From Gigaspora margarita (Eukaryota > Glomeromycota > Glomeromycetes > Diversisporales > Gigasporaceae): a DNA stretch of 64,000 bases. The stretch lies in NCBI GenBank assembly GCA_009809945.1, contig WTPW01000985.1:134136-198135 (forward strand), in the 5' to 3' direction. This document shows positions 46,398 through 57,627 of this stretch, piece by piece (within the stretch, counting starts at the first letter, position 1; every line of letters begins with the position of its first letter). A program made the translations under genes and the position numbers. The notes below the pieces were generated by a model that did not search any database, was not told the origin of the DNA, and was given only the letters and a program-made list of their open reading frames with translations.

Positions 46398-47427
46398 ACT
46401 GTAACCTTTGACTTTGTTAAGAAACAAAGAGATTTTCTTTATCTTTAACAAATTTATAATTTTCTCTATTAAAAAATAATTGGCTTTCTTTTAAGCCAAC
46501 CTTGTTGATTCACTAGAAATCCTATTTGGATCGCACAAATCATTGGAACACTATCTGTATATATTATAATATTTTTTATTTTTGGAATCATTAAAAGCAG
46601 GATCCATATCACATGAAGGCCACTATGAAGCTTAATAAACACCTTGTTTAAGATTTTCTCCTTTATATAATCTAATTGAACCCATTCTGCTTCTATAGTG
46701 CAACAACTATATTGTTATAAGTAGTTTTTATTAAAGAACTATTTGTGTAAAAAACAAAACTTTTACTGTTTCTAACTAACAAAAATTTTGTATTACTCTT
46801 TTGCTTCACTTTACAAATTAACTCCATTTCTATACTATTTACCACTTTAAGGCTATTGAAATAATATTCTTCAAGAGATGATCTATTTAAATTTCTTCTT
46901 TTTCTTACTTCTGGAACTATATCTAAATCTATTTAAATTTTTGCTTTTCTTCTTCTCTGTAAGGTCTAAAAAAAACCTCTAAGATGTCTTTTTTTAATTT
47001 TTCTTGAACATATATCGCTTTTTCTTTCTTTATTTAATGAGCAACCTTTATATTTGAATATGCACAGACTAAAGAATCTTGATCTGGGTGATACACCAAT
47101 ACTCAACTATTGTTTCTTTTTTTGTAATACTCTACCACAATTCTGACTACTCTGATTGAAATTGTATACAACCTAATTTTTAATTCTTTGGTCTTCCAAA
47201 ATGTGCTTTGCTTTGAGTTCTAATACAAAAAATTGTTGAATTTTGGTATATTTAGAACTGCTTTGATTTTTTTTATATTGTTGTTCATGATTACTTCATT
47301 CTCAAGCTTTGTGAACTATCTTGCTCTTTTTTTTTTGACTTGATAAATCCAAAAACTTTTTGAAGTGCTACCAGGTAATCATGCTTTGCTCTTCAAAATT
47401 TACCAGTTTTCTATATATATTATATTA

Positions 47428-48083
47428 TCCCTTAAACTGTATTCCAGGCAAATTTGCCTGGAAAATTAAAAAGTATTTATAATTTTTTAAATAAAACAAA
47501 AATTTATTAAGAATATGGGGTATACTTTCTTGATAAAATTCTTTTTTTAAAACATATTTTATAAACTTTCTTAGAAAAATTTTTAAAATTATTAGAAAAC
47601 TTTCATACAATAAAACTTTAAAGTTTTTATTTAAAAATTTTTACTATAGAAGTTTTCTTTAACTTTTCTTAAATTTTATATGTTCCTGTCTATAAAAAAA
47701 ATTTTCACTTCTAATACAAGTCTTAATTTTTACAAGTAAATCACAAAAGTTGCAATAATAAAAGTTGTAATCCTTTTTATAAACTACAATATTTATTAAA
47801 AACAGAGAGCTAGAGCTAATATTTATAGAGTTCGCCAAGAATTAGTGATAATTTTTTTTGGTTAAAAATTTTTTTTAAAATTGTCTATTTTTAGCTTATA
47901 AGCAACTTATACTTTTTTTCTTATAATATAAAATTAAATTTTACTAAAATATAATCCTTATTTTTAAATATTATTAAATAAAATTTTATTTTAATATTTT
48001 AATTTTTAAAAAAAGTAGATCATAAGTATATTTATAGTATTTTTCCAGGCAAATTTGCCTGGAACAGCCTACAGATTAAGGGA
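47428..48083. mobile_element. TA-flanked MITE with perfect 22-bp palindromes, copy 3
   Basis: TA-flanked TCCCTTAAACTGTATTCC and (inverse) TCCCTTAATCTGTAGGCTG ends. Perfect 22-bp palindromes with core CAGGCAAATTTGCCTG lie at 47,442-47,463 and 48,043-48,064, the best-preserved in the window. 656 bp, inserted in the LINE, no ORF. Confidence 0.9.
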
Positions 48084-50150
48084 TATTTACTTATGTATCT
48101 ATAAGACCAGAGAAAGTTTTCTTGTTTTATTAAGTTTCTTATAGCAGGCAAGGCACTTATTAGAGTAATAGTATCTTTAGTAAGGGTTAGTTCAAGATTT
48201 TTTTTTCACTTTAAGGATAATTGAACAGTCTAATTTGCCTTTCTGTACTTTTTTCAAAATCAATAAGTTAGTTTTTTTAAAAGCTCTATTATTTAAAGTA
48301 GCCAAAAACCAACACTATATTATTTACTTTTTTGCAAAATTAGCTTCAATTTCTGTACTGTTTAGTCTGTATATTAGGCTTGTAATTTGCTTTATATAGA
48401 TTTTGTTACTAAGCTTTTTGCAGTTTCTTAAACTTTTGTATATAACCAGATAATTACTTGATGTATATGCAAACTCTATTTTATTTTTTGCCCAATCTTA
48501 AAAAGGGCTGATGGATTGCATCAAAAGTTTTCTATAAGAGGTATGATATTTGCAGTATGTAACTCATTTTGGATATAATACACATATTATTGATATATGA
48601 GAGTTGACTAAGTATGAATTTTTTATAATATAGTATTTTACAAAATTGTTACAAAATTCATTTTGCTTTTGATGTAATGAGTCTCTCTTTCTTTTTCTAG
48701 TACAACCAGATGCTAAAAAATATACCAACCTACCTTTCTTTTTTGCTTTTATTTCATTCTGTACTAAAATGATTGTTTTTTCCCTTTAAATTGAAGACTA
48801 ACAACTTGAACTTTTTAGAATTAATCTTAATATCATTAATTTTGTAAAACTTTTCTGCAATTTTGATTATTGATTCAAGTTGCTATTTGTTATTAGCAAT
48901 TTATATTGTGTTATTTGCATCTGTAATTGCTGCACATCATGTTGTATAACTTCTAGGATAGTTTTTATTTTTTTCAAACTTAGATCATAGCCTAGACTTT
49001 GTTCATTTTGAATATAGTATAATAAAAAGTCATAAAAAACTCTTCAGATCAAAGGTAATACTACTTCACTTTGGCCAATTCTATTATAAACTATAAATCT
49101 ACTACTAATATCTAGAGCATAGTAGACATTTGTTTTAATTGGTCAAAAAAATATAAACAAGTAAACAATAAGTCCATATTTGGTGATGATGATTGCACCT
49201 TATTTAGTAATGATTGTTACTTAGAATATTCTTTACTTATTATAGTGATTGGCCAATCAAATTGAGTGCCTATATCAATCTTACAACAAGGGTTAGTATA
49301 GTGGAAATTTATTTTGATTGGTTGTTAAAATACTTCAGAAAAAATATAAATCATTCTCTGGATAAAGTATCGGCTATACCAGGTGAATTTTATTCTCACA
49401 AAACTTTCAAAGATTAGTCTAAAGACACATATTGTATTTTACAATATATTTATAATAACTAATTTATATTTCACAAAGTATATAATATTATTTGTTTCGT
49501 AATAAGTACACTATTTATTTTACAACAAATACTTTAAGTTTCATAACACAATATTAAATAATAATATATACGAATATTTTTAAACACTGCTACTATGAAA
49601 TCTTGTATTTTATAAACTACTTATGGCCTAAATATAATAAAAAAATAGAGTTTGGAATATTAATTCCAAATACGTAGTACTTTTACTTCTAGAAAACAAG
49701 TAGAATTAGTTGAGACAAATCTTGCAACTTTCATTTACTAATTGCTTAGGTCACTAAAGTACCTTCTGATCTTTCAAAACTTTCATTTTTTATCTAGTTT
49801 TTGAAACTATTGCATCTAACTGCATCTCAGATTAAAAAAACAAAAATCCAAAGGTAAAATATTAAAAACTTAGTTGGTTTTTATTTTGTATTACAAAAAA
49901 ATTTTTTCATATAACAATGATGATTTTTACTTATAAAAGTACTTTAAAAATTATAATTGACTATATAAAAAAAAACATTGCCAATCATAATTATTCTAAT
50001 TTTAGCAAACTACTGCTATGCTACAAGAGTTACTAAATTTAAATCAAGTAGCTTAATGACAACTTTAATATTTTAAAAAATGATTAACATTCCTTTATTC
50101 TTGCTTATAAGTTAGCTAATTTTTTTTCAGTCAATCGTCAAGTTAGTGAT

Positions 50151-50649
50151 TATTTTATTTAATGCATGGTGCATTGTTGCTAATAAATTTTAGAGTTTTT
50201 TTGTTTGGAATTTATCTTATGCATAAGTTCTGGCTAATATTTTTTTTTGAGCACCATAAAGTAGAAACCCAAAATCTTTTCAATTGTTACTCAATGAAGT
50301 ATATATAGCAGAAATTGTTTATAGAATGATGAAAGAACAAATAACCCATATAGATTTAGATTACTCTTTCAAAGAATTAGAGATAATTTTATGCCGATTC
50401 ACTTTAAAAATTATGTAATAAGTGAATATACATCACGAAATATTTTAAGTAGCTATATATTGATATATAGCGCATAATCGTTTTATATCAATTAAAATTA
50501 AACGTTATATATCGATTAACTTGTTATAAATCGATATATATCTATAATCGATAAATATCGTAATTAAAATATAAATCGTTATACATCTGCTAATCGATAG
50601 TTATCATATTTATTATAACGCGAAGCGCCATCTATCATATTTTGTTTTT
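50151..50649. other. AT-rich interval without a gene
   Basis: No gene. At about 50,440-50,600 the sequence is dense in TATCGAT, ATCGATA and TTATATATCG words in both orientations, probably a decayed palindromic element. Confidence 0.45.
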
Positions 50650-52330
50650 TATTTTTTAAATTACAGTAGTAGTTTTGAAATGGTCCAAAACATTTCAAAA
50701 ATATTTTAGAACTGTAAAACCAAGCGATCTGTAATCTGCATCATACCAAGCGCGCATTGGACTATATTTGCGAAACCTTTTGAAATTTTGTATGATGTAT
50801 CGATAAAATTTTGTATTACACGATCAGATTAGATCTTTTGTTTATAAATTAGTTCTTCTATATTGTTTTTTTTTCATTTTGTTTTGTTTTTTTTTATTTT
50901 TGTTTTGTTTTTTTTGTTTTCGTTTGTTTTTTTGTTTTCATTTTGTTTTTTTTTTTTTTTTTTTTTTTNTTTTTTAATTTTTTTTCATTTATTTGGCACT
51001 TTACAAGAACACCAGCCCTTTGCAAGAAAACCAACAACTTTTCGGCACTATGCAAGTACACCAATATGACTTTACAAGCCAACTCAAACTTCCGACACTT
51101 TGCAAGAACTTTTATAAATCTTCAAGAATGCTTCTTTAGAGAAATAATTTAGTTAGGCGCAAGTATTCGCAAGTTTTCACTTATTTATTTTCTTGTTTGA
51201 TACTTTTTGTTTTTGTTTTTTTTTTAAATTTTTTTTATTAATTTTTTTTATTCTAGTACTTTGTAAGAACACGCTTCTTTAGAGAATAATTTAGTTAGAT
51301 GCAAGTATTCGCAAGTATTCTCAAGTTAACCTAGCACTTTACAAAATACAACTAGGTTTCAACAATTTCTGAATTTGAACTCTTACTTCAGAAAAATTGA
51401 GATTTGGGGCTTCGTTTATTTTTTTTATTAAGTTTGCTTGCATATTTTGTTTTTCAGTTGTTTTTTTTTTTACTTATTTTTTTACTTTTATTTTATTTTA
51501 CTTATTTCTGACTTTCTTCAGAACTTTGCAAGAAACAACCTGACTTTCCGGCACTTTACAAGAACACTGACTCTAACTTCTCCGCCACTTTGCAAGAACC
51601 TACTAGATTCTCTGCAATTTCAAAAACTCCTACGCTTCTGAGAAATAGTTTTTTTTTACTTCTCTACTATCTTTAGAAAGTAGCGAATATGAGTGAAGAG
51701 AAATAATAGCTAACTGAGGGTGAGGAAAATAAGTATATCTGATATTATGCGACGAAGTGCAAAAGTAGTTTAAATTATTACTATTTTTCATTTTCATTTT
51801 TTTTGTTATTTTTTTACTTCTCTACACTTTTTAGGACATAGCGAATATAAGCAAATATAAGCAAATATAAATTTGTAAAGCTAGTATTATGCGATGAAGA
51901 GCGAAAGTAGTTTACAATATTACTATTTTTTTGTTTTTGTTTTTTTTGTTATTTTTTACTTCTCTACTATTTTTAGAAAGTAGTGAATATAAGTGAATAT
52001 AATAGTTAAAACAAAGAAAAGAAATAATAGCTAACTGCGGGGTGAGGAAAATAAGTATATAGAGCTAATATTATACGACAAAGTGCGAAAGTAGTTTAAA
52101 ATATTTCTATTTTTGTTTTTATTTTTTTTTCAGTTTCAGTTTTATTTTTTTTTGTTGTAAAGAATGTATAATAATATATAATAAATAAAATATATTTAAT
52201 TTAAAATATAATGTATAATAATAATAATAAATAAAAAAATATAAAATTTTATATTAAAATGCGAAACCTTGTGAAAATATGCGAAAACCTGTAAAACGTA
52301 GTGAAAACCTGTAAAACGTTTAAAAATAAG
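50650..52330. repeat. T-rich repeat with interspersed GCACTTTGCAAGAACAC motif, copy 2
   Basis: Same order of parts as 41.3-42.8 kb: a lead with ccaagc...gatctgtaa, GATCAGATTAGATCTTTTGT, T-rich runs, then about ten degenerate 17-mers (for example about 50,996, 51,041, 51,097, 51,258, 51,336, 51,518, 51,552 and 51,584). From about 51,640 to 52,100 a unit containing gcgaaagtagttta and ttacttctctac repeats three times with 140-185 bp spacing. One ambiguous base lies at 50,969. No supported ORF. Confidence 0.72.
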
Positions 52331-52981
52331 TATAAAGTATAATAGTATTGATTGAATTATTATTCGTGATTTTAATCTGATTACTATCAATTATTACTGA
52401 TTATTATCGATTACTAACTTAATCACTAGTCCTCGTCAGGGGGATTTTAATCGATTACTAGCCAATAACTGATAAAAATCGATAGTAATCCCCGTACAAA
52501 TTTTGGTGATGTATCTTGTAGTTATTAGAGTATTGATATAATTTTTAGTGATTATAATCTATCAGTTTGGGGCAAATTTATATTGTTCTACCAGAATTGT
52601 ATTTTTTTAAAAATGTATATTAAAATTAAACGAATGGATACTAGATTTTAAAATTATTTATTTTATTTTTTTTCTTTAAATAATGTAAATTTTTTATTTC
52701 ATTAAATATAAAGCCAGATACAATCATATAAAAACTATGATGCCAAATATCATTTGATAAACAGGAGAGTGATTGGTCGGATTCAAATAATTAGAGGCTC
52801 TGTTAAAGATATTGAAGTAATGCTAGAGCTTATAATTGAAGAATTTGAAGAATATGCTATGGAAGAAAATAAAACTCAACTAGATTAAGTTGATTAATGC
52901 ATTACAACTTATAAAATTAATGATCGATATTTATTATTACAAAATTTACTTCAATTTTTATTACTTTGTTTAATACAATTA
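52331..52981. other. Interval with ATCGATTACTA words, no gene
   Basis: Around 52,340-52,495 GATTACTATC/GATAGTAATC and ATCGATTACTA words recur in both orientations, a decayed palindromic segment. The rest is plain AT-rich sequence. Around 52,760-52,890 a stretch reads weakly coding-like on the + strand (EVMLELIIEEFEEYAMEENK), too short to name. Confidence 0.4.
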
Positions 52982-53298
52982 CCGTATATGTCCGATAATA
53001 AGCTACTACCTAAAATAAGCTACCCTCCTGATTTTTTTCAAAAATTTTAAAAAATTCGTTAGCAGTTGCTACATAAAATGTCTAAATTTTACTAAGTAAA
53101 CCTCAAAAGTGCCATTAAGTAAACTTGTTCAGGACATCAAAATACACTTACAATAAAAATTTAGTGTCATTTGGACAACTTTTTATTAGTACGTTTTTCA
53201 ATTTTTTTAAAAAACTCTATATTTCGAAAATAAGCTACCCCATGTTTTTCGTGTAATTTTTTGGCCAAAAAAGGTAGCTTATTTTCGAACACATACGG
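52982..53298. mobile_element. CCGTATAT-ended MITE, copy 2
   Basis: TA-flanked CCGTATATGTCCGATAATAA and (inverse) CCGTATGTGTTCGAAAATAA ends. Closely parallels 19,202-19,514, including GTTGCTACAT and TAAGTAAACTTGTTCAGGAC. 317 bp. Confidence 0.88.
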
Positions 53299-53402
53299 TA
53301 CTCATTTTACTCTTTGATGTGTAAATTTTTCAAAAAATAACTATTTTTACAAATAAATACCCAAAATAATCTCTGAGTTTGCAAATAAATTTTTTATGCC
53401 TA

Positions 53403-54046
53403 TCCCTTAGATTGTAGTAGAACACAGGCAAATTTGCCTGCGTTTTTGCAGTTTTTTTGCTCTAATTTACTTTTTTTAAATACTGAGATAATTAAATAAA
53501 ACTTTGTACAATTATATTTAAAAATAAGAATTATTTTTTTGCAAAATTAGTTTTTATATTGTAAGAAAAAAAATTTAAGTTATATATAAGCCAAAAATAG
53601 ATAACTTTAAGAAAAAATTTTTTTAAAAAATTTTATCACAATTTCTTTGTAATCTTATTTAGTTTTAGTTTTATAGCTATAGTTCTTAAGACAATATTGT
53701 AGTTTATATAAAGGATGATAACTTTTATTATTGCAACTTTAATGATTTATTTGTAAAAATTAAGGCTTGTATTAGAAGTAAAAATTTTTTTTATAGACGG
53801 GAACATATGAAATTTAAGAAAATCTAAAGAAAAATTTTAATAGTAAAAATGCTAACACAAGAACATTAAACTTTGATTATACTAATGTTTTCTAATAATT
53901 TTAAAAAATTTTTATAACAAAGTTATTAAAACAAAACTCAAAGTATATTTTTTACTTAGAAAAGATATAGCAAAAATCAATATTTATAAATTTATTAAAA
54001 TTTTTAAAATACACAAGCAAATTTGCCTGTGTTACAATCTAAGGGA
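53403..54046. mobile_element. TA-flanked MITE with CAGGC palindromes, copy 4
   Basis: TA-flanked TCCCTTAGATTGTAGTAG and (inverse) TCCCTTAGATTGTAACAC ends. CAGGCAAATTTGCCTG at 53,425-53,440 and CAAGCAAATTTGCCTG at 54,014-54,029. 644 bp; nearly identical to 12,889-13,542. Confidence 0.9.
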
Positions 54047-54083
54047 TAATATCATAGAAGAAAATGCAAGAGTATTATAATTA

Positions 54084-54256
54084 CCCATATATTACCGAAT
54101 AGAAGCTACCCCTTGATTTTGGATCCAAAAATCTGAAAATGGTTACTATGTTTTAATAGAAAATTAGACCCGAATAGAAGCTACCCCTGCGGTTTAGTCT
54201 AAGAAAATCAAAGAAAATCGAAATTTTTTTAGTAGCTTCTATTCGGTAATATACGG
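54084..54256. mobile_element. 173-bp MITE related to the CCGTATAT family
   Basis: TA-flanked CCCATATATTACCGAATAGA and (inverse) CCGTATATTACCGAATAGAA ends, followed by AGCTACCCC-type words. The ends resemble the CCGTATAT family with AATAGAAGCTACC replacing AAATAAGCTACC. Confidence 0.78.
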
Positions 54257-54289
54257 TATTATAATTATTATTATTAGAATTCGAAAACT

Positions 54290-55980
54290 TACCATGCAAA
54301 TAATTAATAATTTATTTAATTATTTTGAAGTTCATCAAATAGATCCTTTTAATTTCATTTCTATATCTTAAAGTTATTGTATTATCTGGTTCAATTTCTA
54401 GCAATCTAGTTAAATCTTTAAATACTTCATTATATTTGACCATAATAAACTATAATTTGCCTTGATAGCTTAATTCGAATATATTATTTAGTTTTTTTTC
54501 TAGCAATTTTGTTAAAATATTTATTAAATTAACAAATATGTTTTCATATTCACCTATAATAAAATAAACCTTTTCTTGATATTCTTTTTTATTAATGTTT
54601 TCATTAGTCATCACTATTAATTGAAATATATATAACAAAGTTATATTTTAAATAAGCCAAAAAACATTAAACTCTTCAAATAAATTTATTAGCGATTAAT
54701 TTTCGTTGCCAAAGTTCGATACGCCTTGTGATCTATGCTTTGAAATTGCTGTATATATAGTATGCAATTCTTTAAAATATTTTATAATTATTAAATTTCT
54801 ATCTATTTATTTTTAAAAAAATAACTTTAAATTTTCTAAAATTTAAATAGATATTACTAGTAGTATATCTTCATCATATGCTAGATCATATACTATACCG
54901 CTTTCTAAATAAAAAGAATATCTGTCATTGTCATGATAACTGCACTCTCATGATTCATTTTTCTTGTTTTCTTGTTCCAAAAATATAATATAAACATTAA
55001 TTTATAATAATGAAAAAATAAAATAAATAAAACAAAATTTTGCTATTACCAAGTATGAGCAAATTATTTATAGTATATAATTTGAATCATCTATTTTTTA
55101 TTATTTTGCTTTGTACAATATCTAATTCCAATCATTCTATTAAGAAAATGGAACTAAAAGATTATAACAAATTATAACAAAAATATATTTATAAAATAAT
55201 TATTAATGATACCTAATTTTTCTTTGCCTATAATTTTAATTTCAAAGTAAATATTCCATGCTCTAAAGAGACTAGATGATTTGCTTGAAGCAACTTTAAA
55301 TCATCAGGATTAAATCTAAATCTCCTAATACTATAGATTAAAATCAATTCATAATTTTGAAAAAATTGTGCAGTTAAATATTGATTAAAAAGTTACAACA
55401 AAATTTTATAGTCAAAAAGAAAATTTTTTTCATACATGTGTTAATATTCTTAACTTTGTGAATGTGTACAACTCTAAACTCTCAGCATGTATTGAGAACT
55501 CTTTGTTGGGTGGGCAAGCAGGTGCCATAATAACTACTTTTTTTCAAGAGGGCAAAAAAAAAAAGTTTTTATTAGCAAGAAAGAAGAAACTAGAAAGATG
55601 TATGTATGCATACTCTATAACAATCATGTAGTTACTATCTTGCAGAATTGCCCCTATGTTTATATTGATTTTTAATCTAAAATATTTAATTAGAATAAAT
55701 AAGATTATTACACTTTAATAATAATAAATTATAATGCTTACTTCTTCTAAAAATTCTTGTTTTATATCTTTAGAATTATTAAAGCTTTTTAAAAAATATC
55801 TATTGGTGCTCTTCATTTCTGTACTTTCTTTTTCTGTAATATATTCATCATTTTATACTGCCTTAAAAACGATGCCAAAGCTTCTTTTAGCAAGATACTT
55901 TATATTTGTGAATTTGCTCAAAGATATCCATTCAATGATGTCTTTAAGCATCAATACATTAAGTTGTGTTTATTGAATCA
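54290..55980 (-). pseudogene. Decayed protein kinase with TPR-like C-terminal repeats
   Basis: On the minus strand, 55,976-55,734 reads as a kinase N-lobe: KDIIEWISLSKFTNIKYLAK, a nucleotide-loop stretch AKRSFGIVFKAV, a stop where Trp is usual, then a lysine-bearing strand (FLKSFNNSKDIKQEFLEE). At 54,640-54,300 TPR-like text follows: KVYFIIGEYENIFVNLINIL, and then YNEVFKDLTRLLEIEPDN with LRYRNE. The order kinase then TPR/Sel1-like repeats matches large signalling families of arbuscular mycorrhizal fungi (recalled, not searched). The middle (54,700-55,730) is too decayed to read and includes a segment repeated at 16.1 kb. Several stops show it is not functional. Confidence 0.6.
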
Positions 55981-56063
55981 ATTGATCAAAAAATATTATG
56001 ATTGTCACTTATTTAACTTAAAAATTCTTTTGTAAATCTTAAAAATAATAAATATAATAATAA

Positions 56064-57321
56064 GAGGGCTTTTAGAAATTATATAATATTTTGTTACTAA
56101 TAAATTCAAAATTTTACCCACCCACCCACACCTGATATATATTAGCCAATCAAATTTTATATTTTTTAAAATTTATTCATATATTTCAATTTATGAAATT
56201 AATAATAACTATTGCTCTACTAGACCAATTTAGATAATTTAACTACCAAAATATTCAACTCACTGAAATGATTCTAACAAGCCCAAAATCGTTAAATCTA
56301 ATCACAGAGTCCCAAGATTATTCAACTTTTGTGTAATTTTAATAGTGATTTTTTAGAATCACTAAGTAAATTTCTTTAATATTGAATAACTTTTGATCCA
56401 CTGGCCCATTTTGGATAATTTAAAGGTAGAGTGTAATATAGATCATTTTTAATAGTAATCACGTTGCAAATTATGCAGATCATATGATATCATATGATTT
56501 ACATAGATTCTAACCAATTAGAATTAATTATTTCTGTAGATCTTCTCATAAAAATAAACAACTCCTCGCAAATTTTATAGTATTGAAAATTTAAAAAATA
56601 TATTGAAATATTCTTGCTTATATTTACAAAAGATTAAAAATTAATTTTTTTATATTGTTTTCTGACTAATTTAATTTAATTTTTAAAATTATTATAACTT
56701 GTTTATATAAACTGACGATTTTTGTATGTACAACAAATAATTTGCCATTTATATTTATATTGTATTACACTATACCCTTAACTAACAAATTGTTTGTCAC
56801 AGCAAAATAATTCTGACAAGCCCAAAATCGCTAAATTCTAATTACAAGATTCCAAGATCAATAAAGATTTATTGTTTGTTTAACAATACAAATCTTTATC
56901 GATTTTGGAATCCTGTAATTAGAATTTAGCAATTTTAGACTTGTTAGTATCATCTTACTAAGACGAACATTTTGGTAGTTAAATCATCCAAAACAGATCA
57001 GTGGATAAAAAGTTATTCAATATTAAAGAAATTTACTTAGTGATTCTAAAAATCACTATTAAAATTACACAAAAGTTGAACAATCTTGGGACTCTGTAAT
57101 TAGATTTTAATGATTTTTGCTTGTTAAAATCGTCTCAGTAAGACAAACATTTTGGTAGTTAAATTATTTAAATTGGTCTAGTGAGCAATAATTATTAATA
57201 ATTTTATAATTTTATAATTTTAATCAGAATTATAAAATTTTAATCAGAATTATAATTATAACCTGATATTTTTGGGACCCTACCCACTTACCAAAAAATT
57301 ACGTAATTTCTGGAAGCCCCC
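56064..57321. mobile_element. TAA-flanked palindromic element, copy 2, interrupted
   Basis: Left end GAGGGCTTTTAGAAATTATA and right (inverse) GGGGGCTTCCAGAAATTACG, flanked by TAA (56,061-56,063 and 57,322-57,324). Four modules in a two-plus-two inverted arrangement, as at 27.5 kb. The second + module is split at TTAA by the MITE 56,424-56,777. The 27.5 kb copy preserves the uninterrupted TTTAACTACC site. Confidence 0.88.
56424..56777. mobile_element. TTAA-flanked MITE, copy 5
   Basis: TTAA at 56,420-56,423 and 56,778-56,781. Ends AGGTAGAGTGTAATATAGAT and (inverse) GGGTATAGTGTAATACAATA. The empty site is visible at the equivalent place in the element at 27.5 kb. 354 bp. Confidence 0.9.
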
Positions 57322-57325
57322 TAAT

Positions 57326-57619
57326 AGGACCTGAACTTCTCTCATAAGGTCATAACTGGATTTTTGCTAATTTTGATCTAATTTGCTAAAAATAACAAAA
57401 TCTATTTACTTTGATAACTTCCAATCCAGTGATCAGAATTGAATAAACTTTTTTTGTTAGATGCGCCTTACTGAGAGCTTTATTTTAAAAAAAGTTTATT
57501 CAAATCGGACCACTAGATGCCAAGATAATTGCCAAAAACTGTTTTTAATCTTCTCAAATTTTAGGTATTTTTGCTGAAAAATTTCAAGTATGATCTCTAT
57601 ACTAGATGTCTGGGGTCCT
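57326..57619. mobile_element. Compact AGGAC-ended MITE with 8-bp TSD
   Basis: AGGACCTGAACTTCTCTCAT and (inverse) AGGACCCCAGACATCTAGTA ends, flanked by a perfect duplication CCCCTAAT (57,318-57,325 and 57,620-57,627). The duplicated target is the end of the neighbouring TAA-flanked element plus its TAA, so this insertion came later. At 294 bp it represents the family without internal insertions. Confidence 0.9.
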
Positions 57620-57627
57620 CCCCTAAT

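Larger units (their letters stand above)
43930..50150 (-). pseudogene. Degenerate LINE (RT plus RNase H), split by two elements
   Basis: A non-LTR retrotransposon on the minus strand, broken by many stops and shifts. Recognisable in order: reverse transcriptase around 49,085-48,787 (GQSEVVLPLI, RVFYD, LLYYIQNEQSLGYDL, then DANN where the family has the catalytic ADD, and QLESIIKIAEKFYKINDIKI); RNase H-like domain around 46,720-46,470 (EAEWVQLDYI, IIIYTDSVPMICAIQ); and a downstream tail around 44,930-44,790 (EEVVQIKATRSSRFKSALYW, NDHLVKAP). The hAT-like element 44,938-46,397 and the MITE 47,428-48,083 interrupt it. Outer limits are estimates. Both catalytic aspartates and a conserved Trp have changed by G-to-A, so it is dead. 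Confidence 0.75.
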
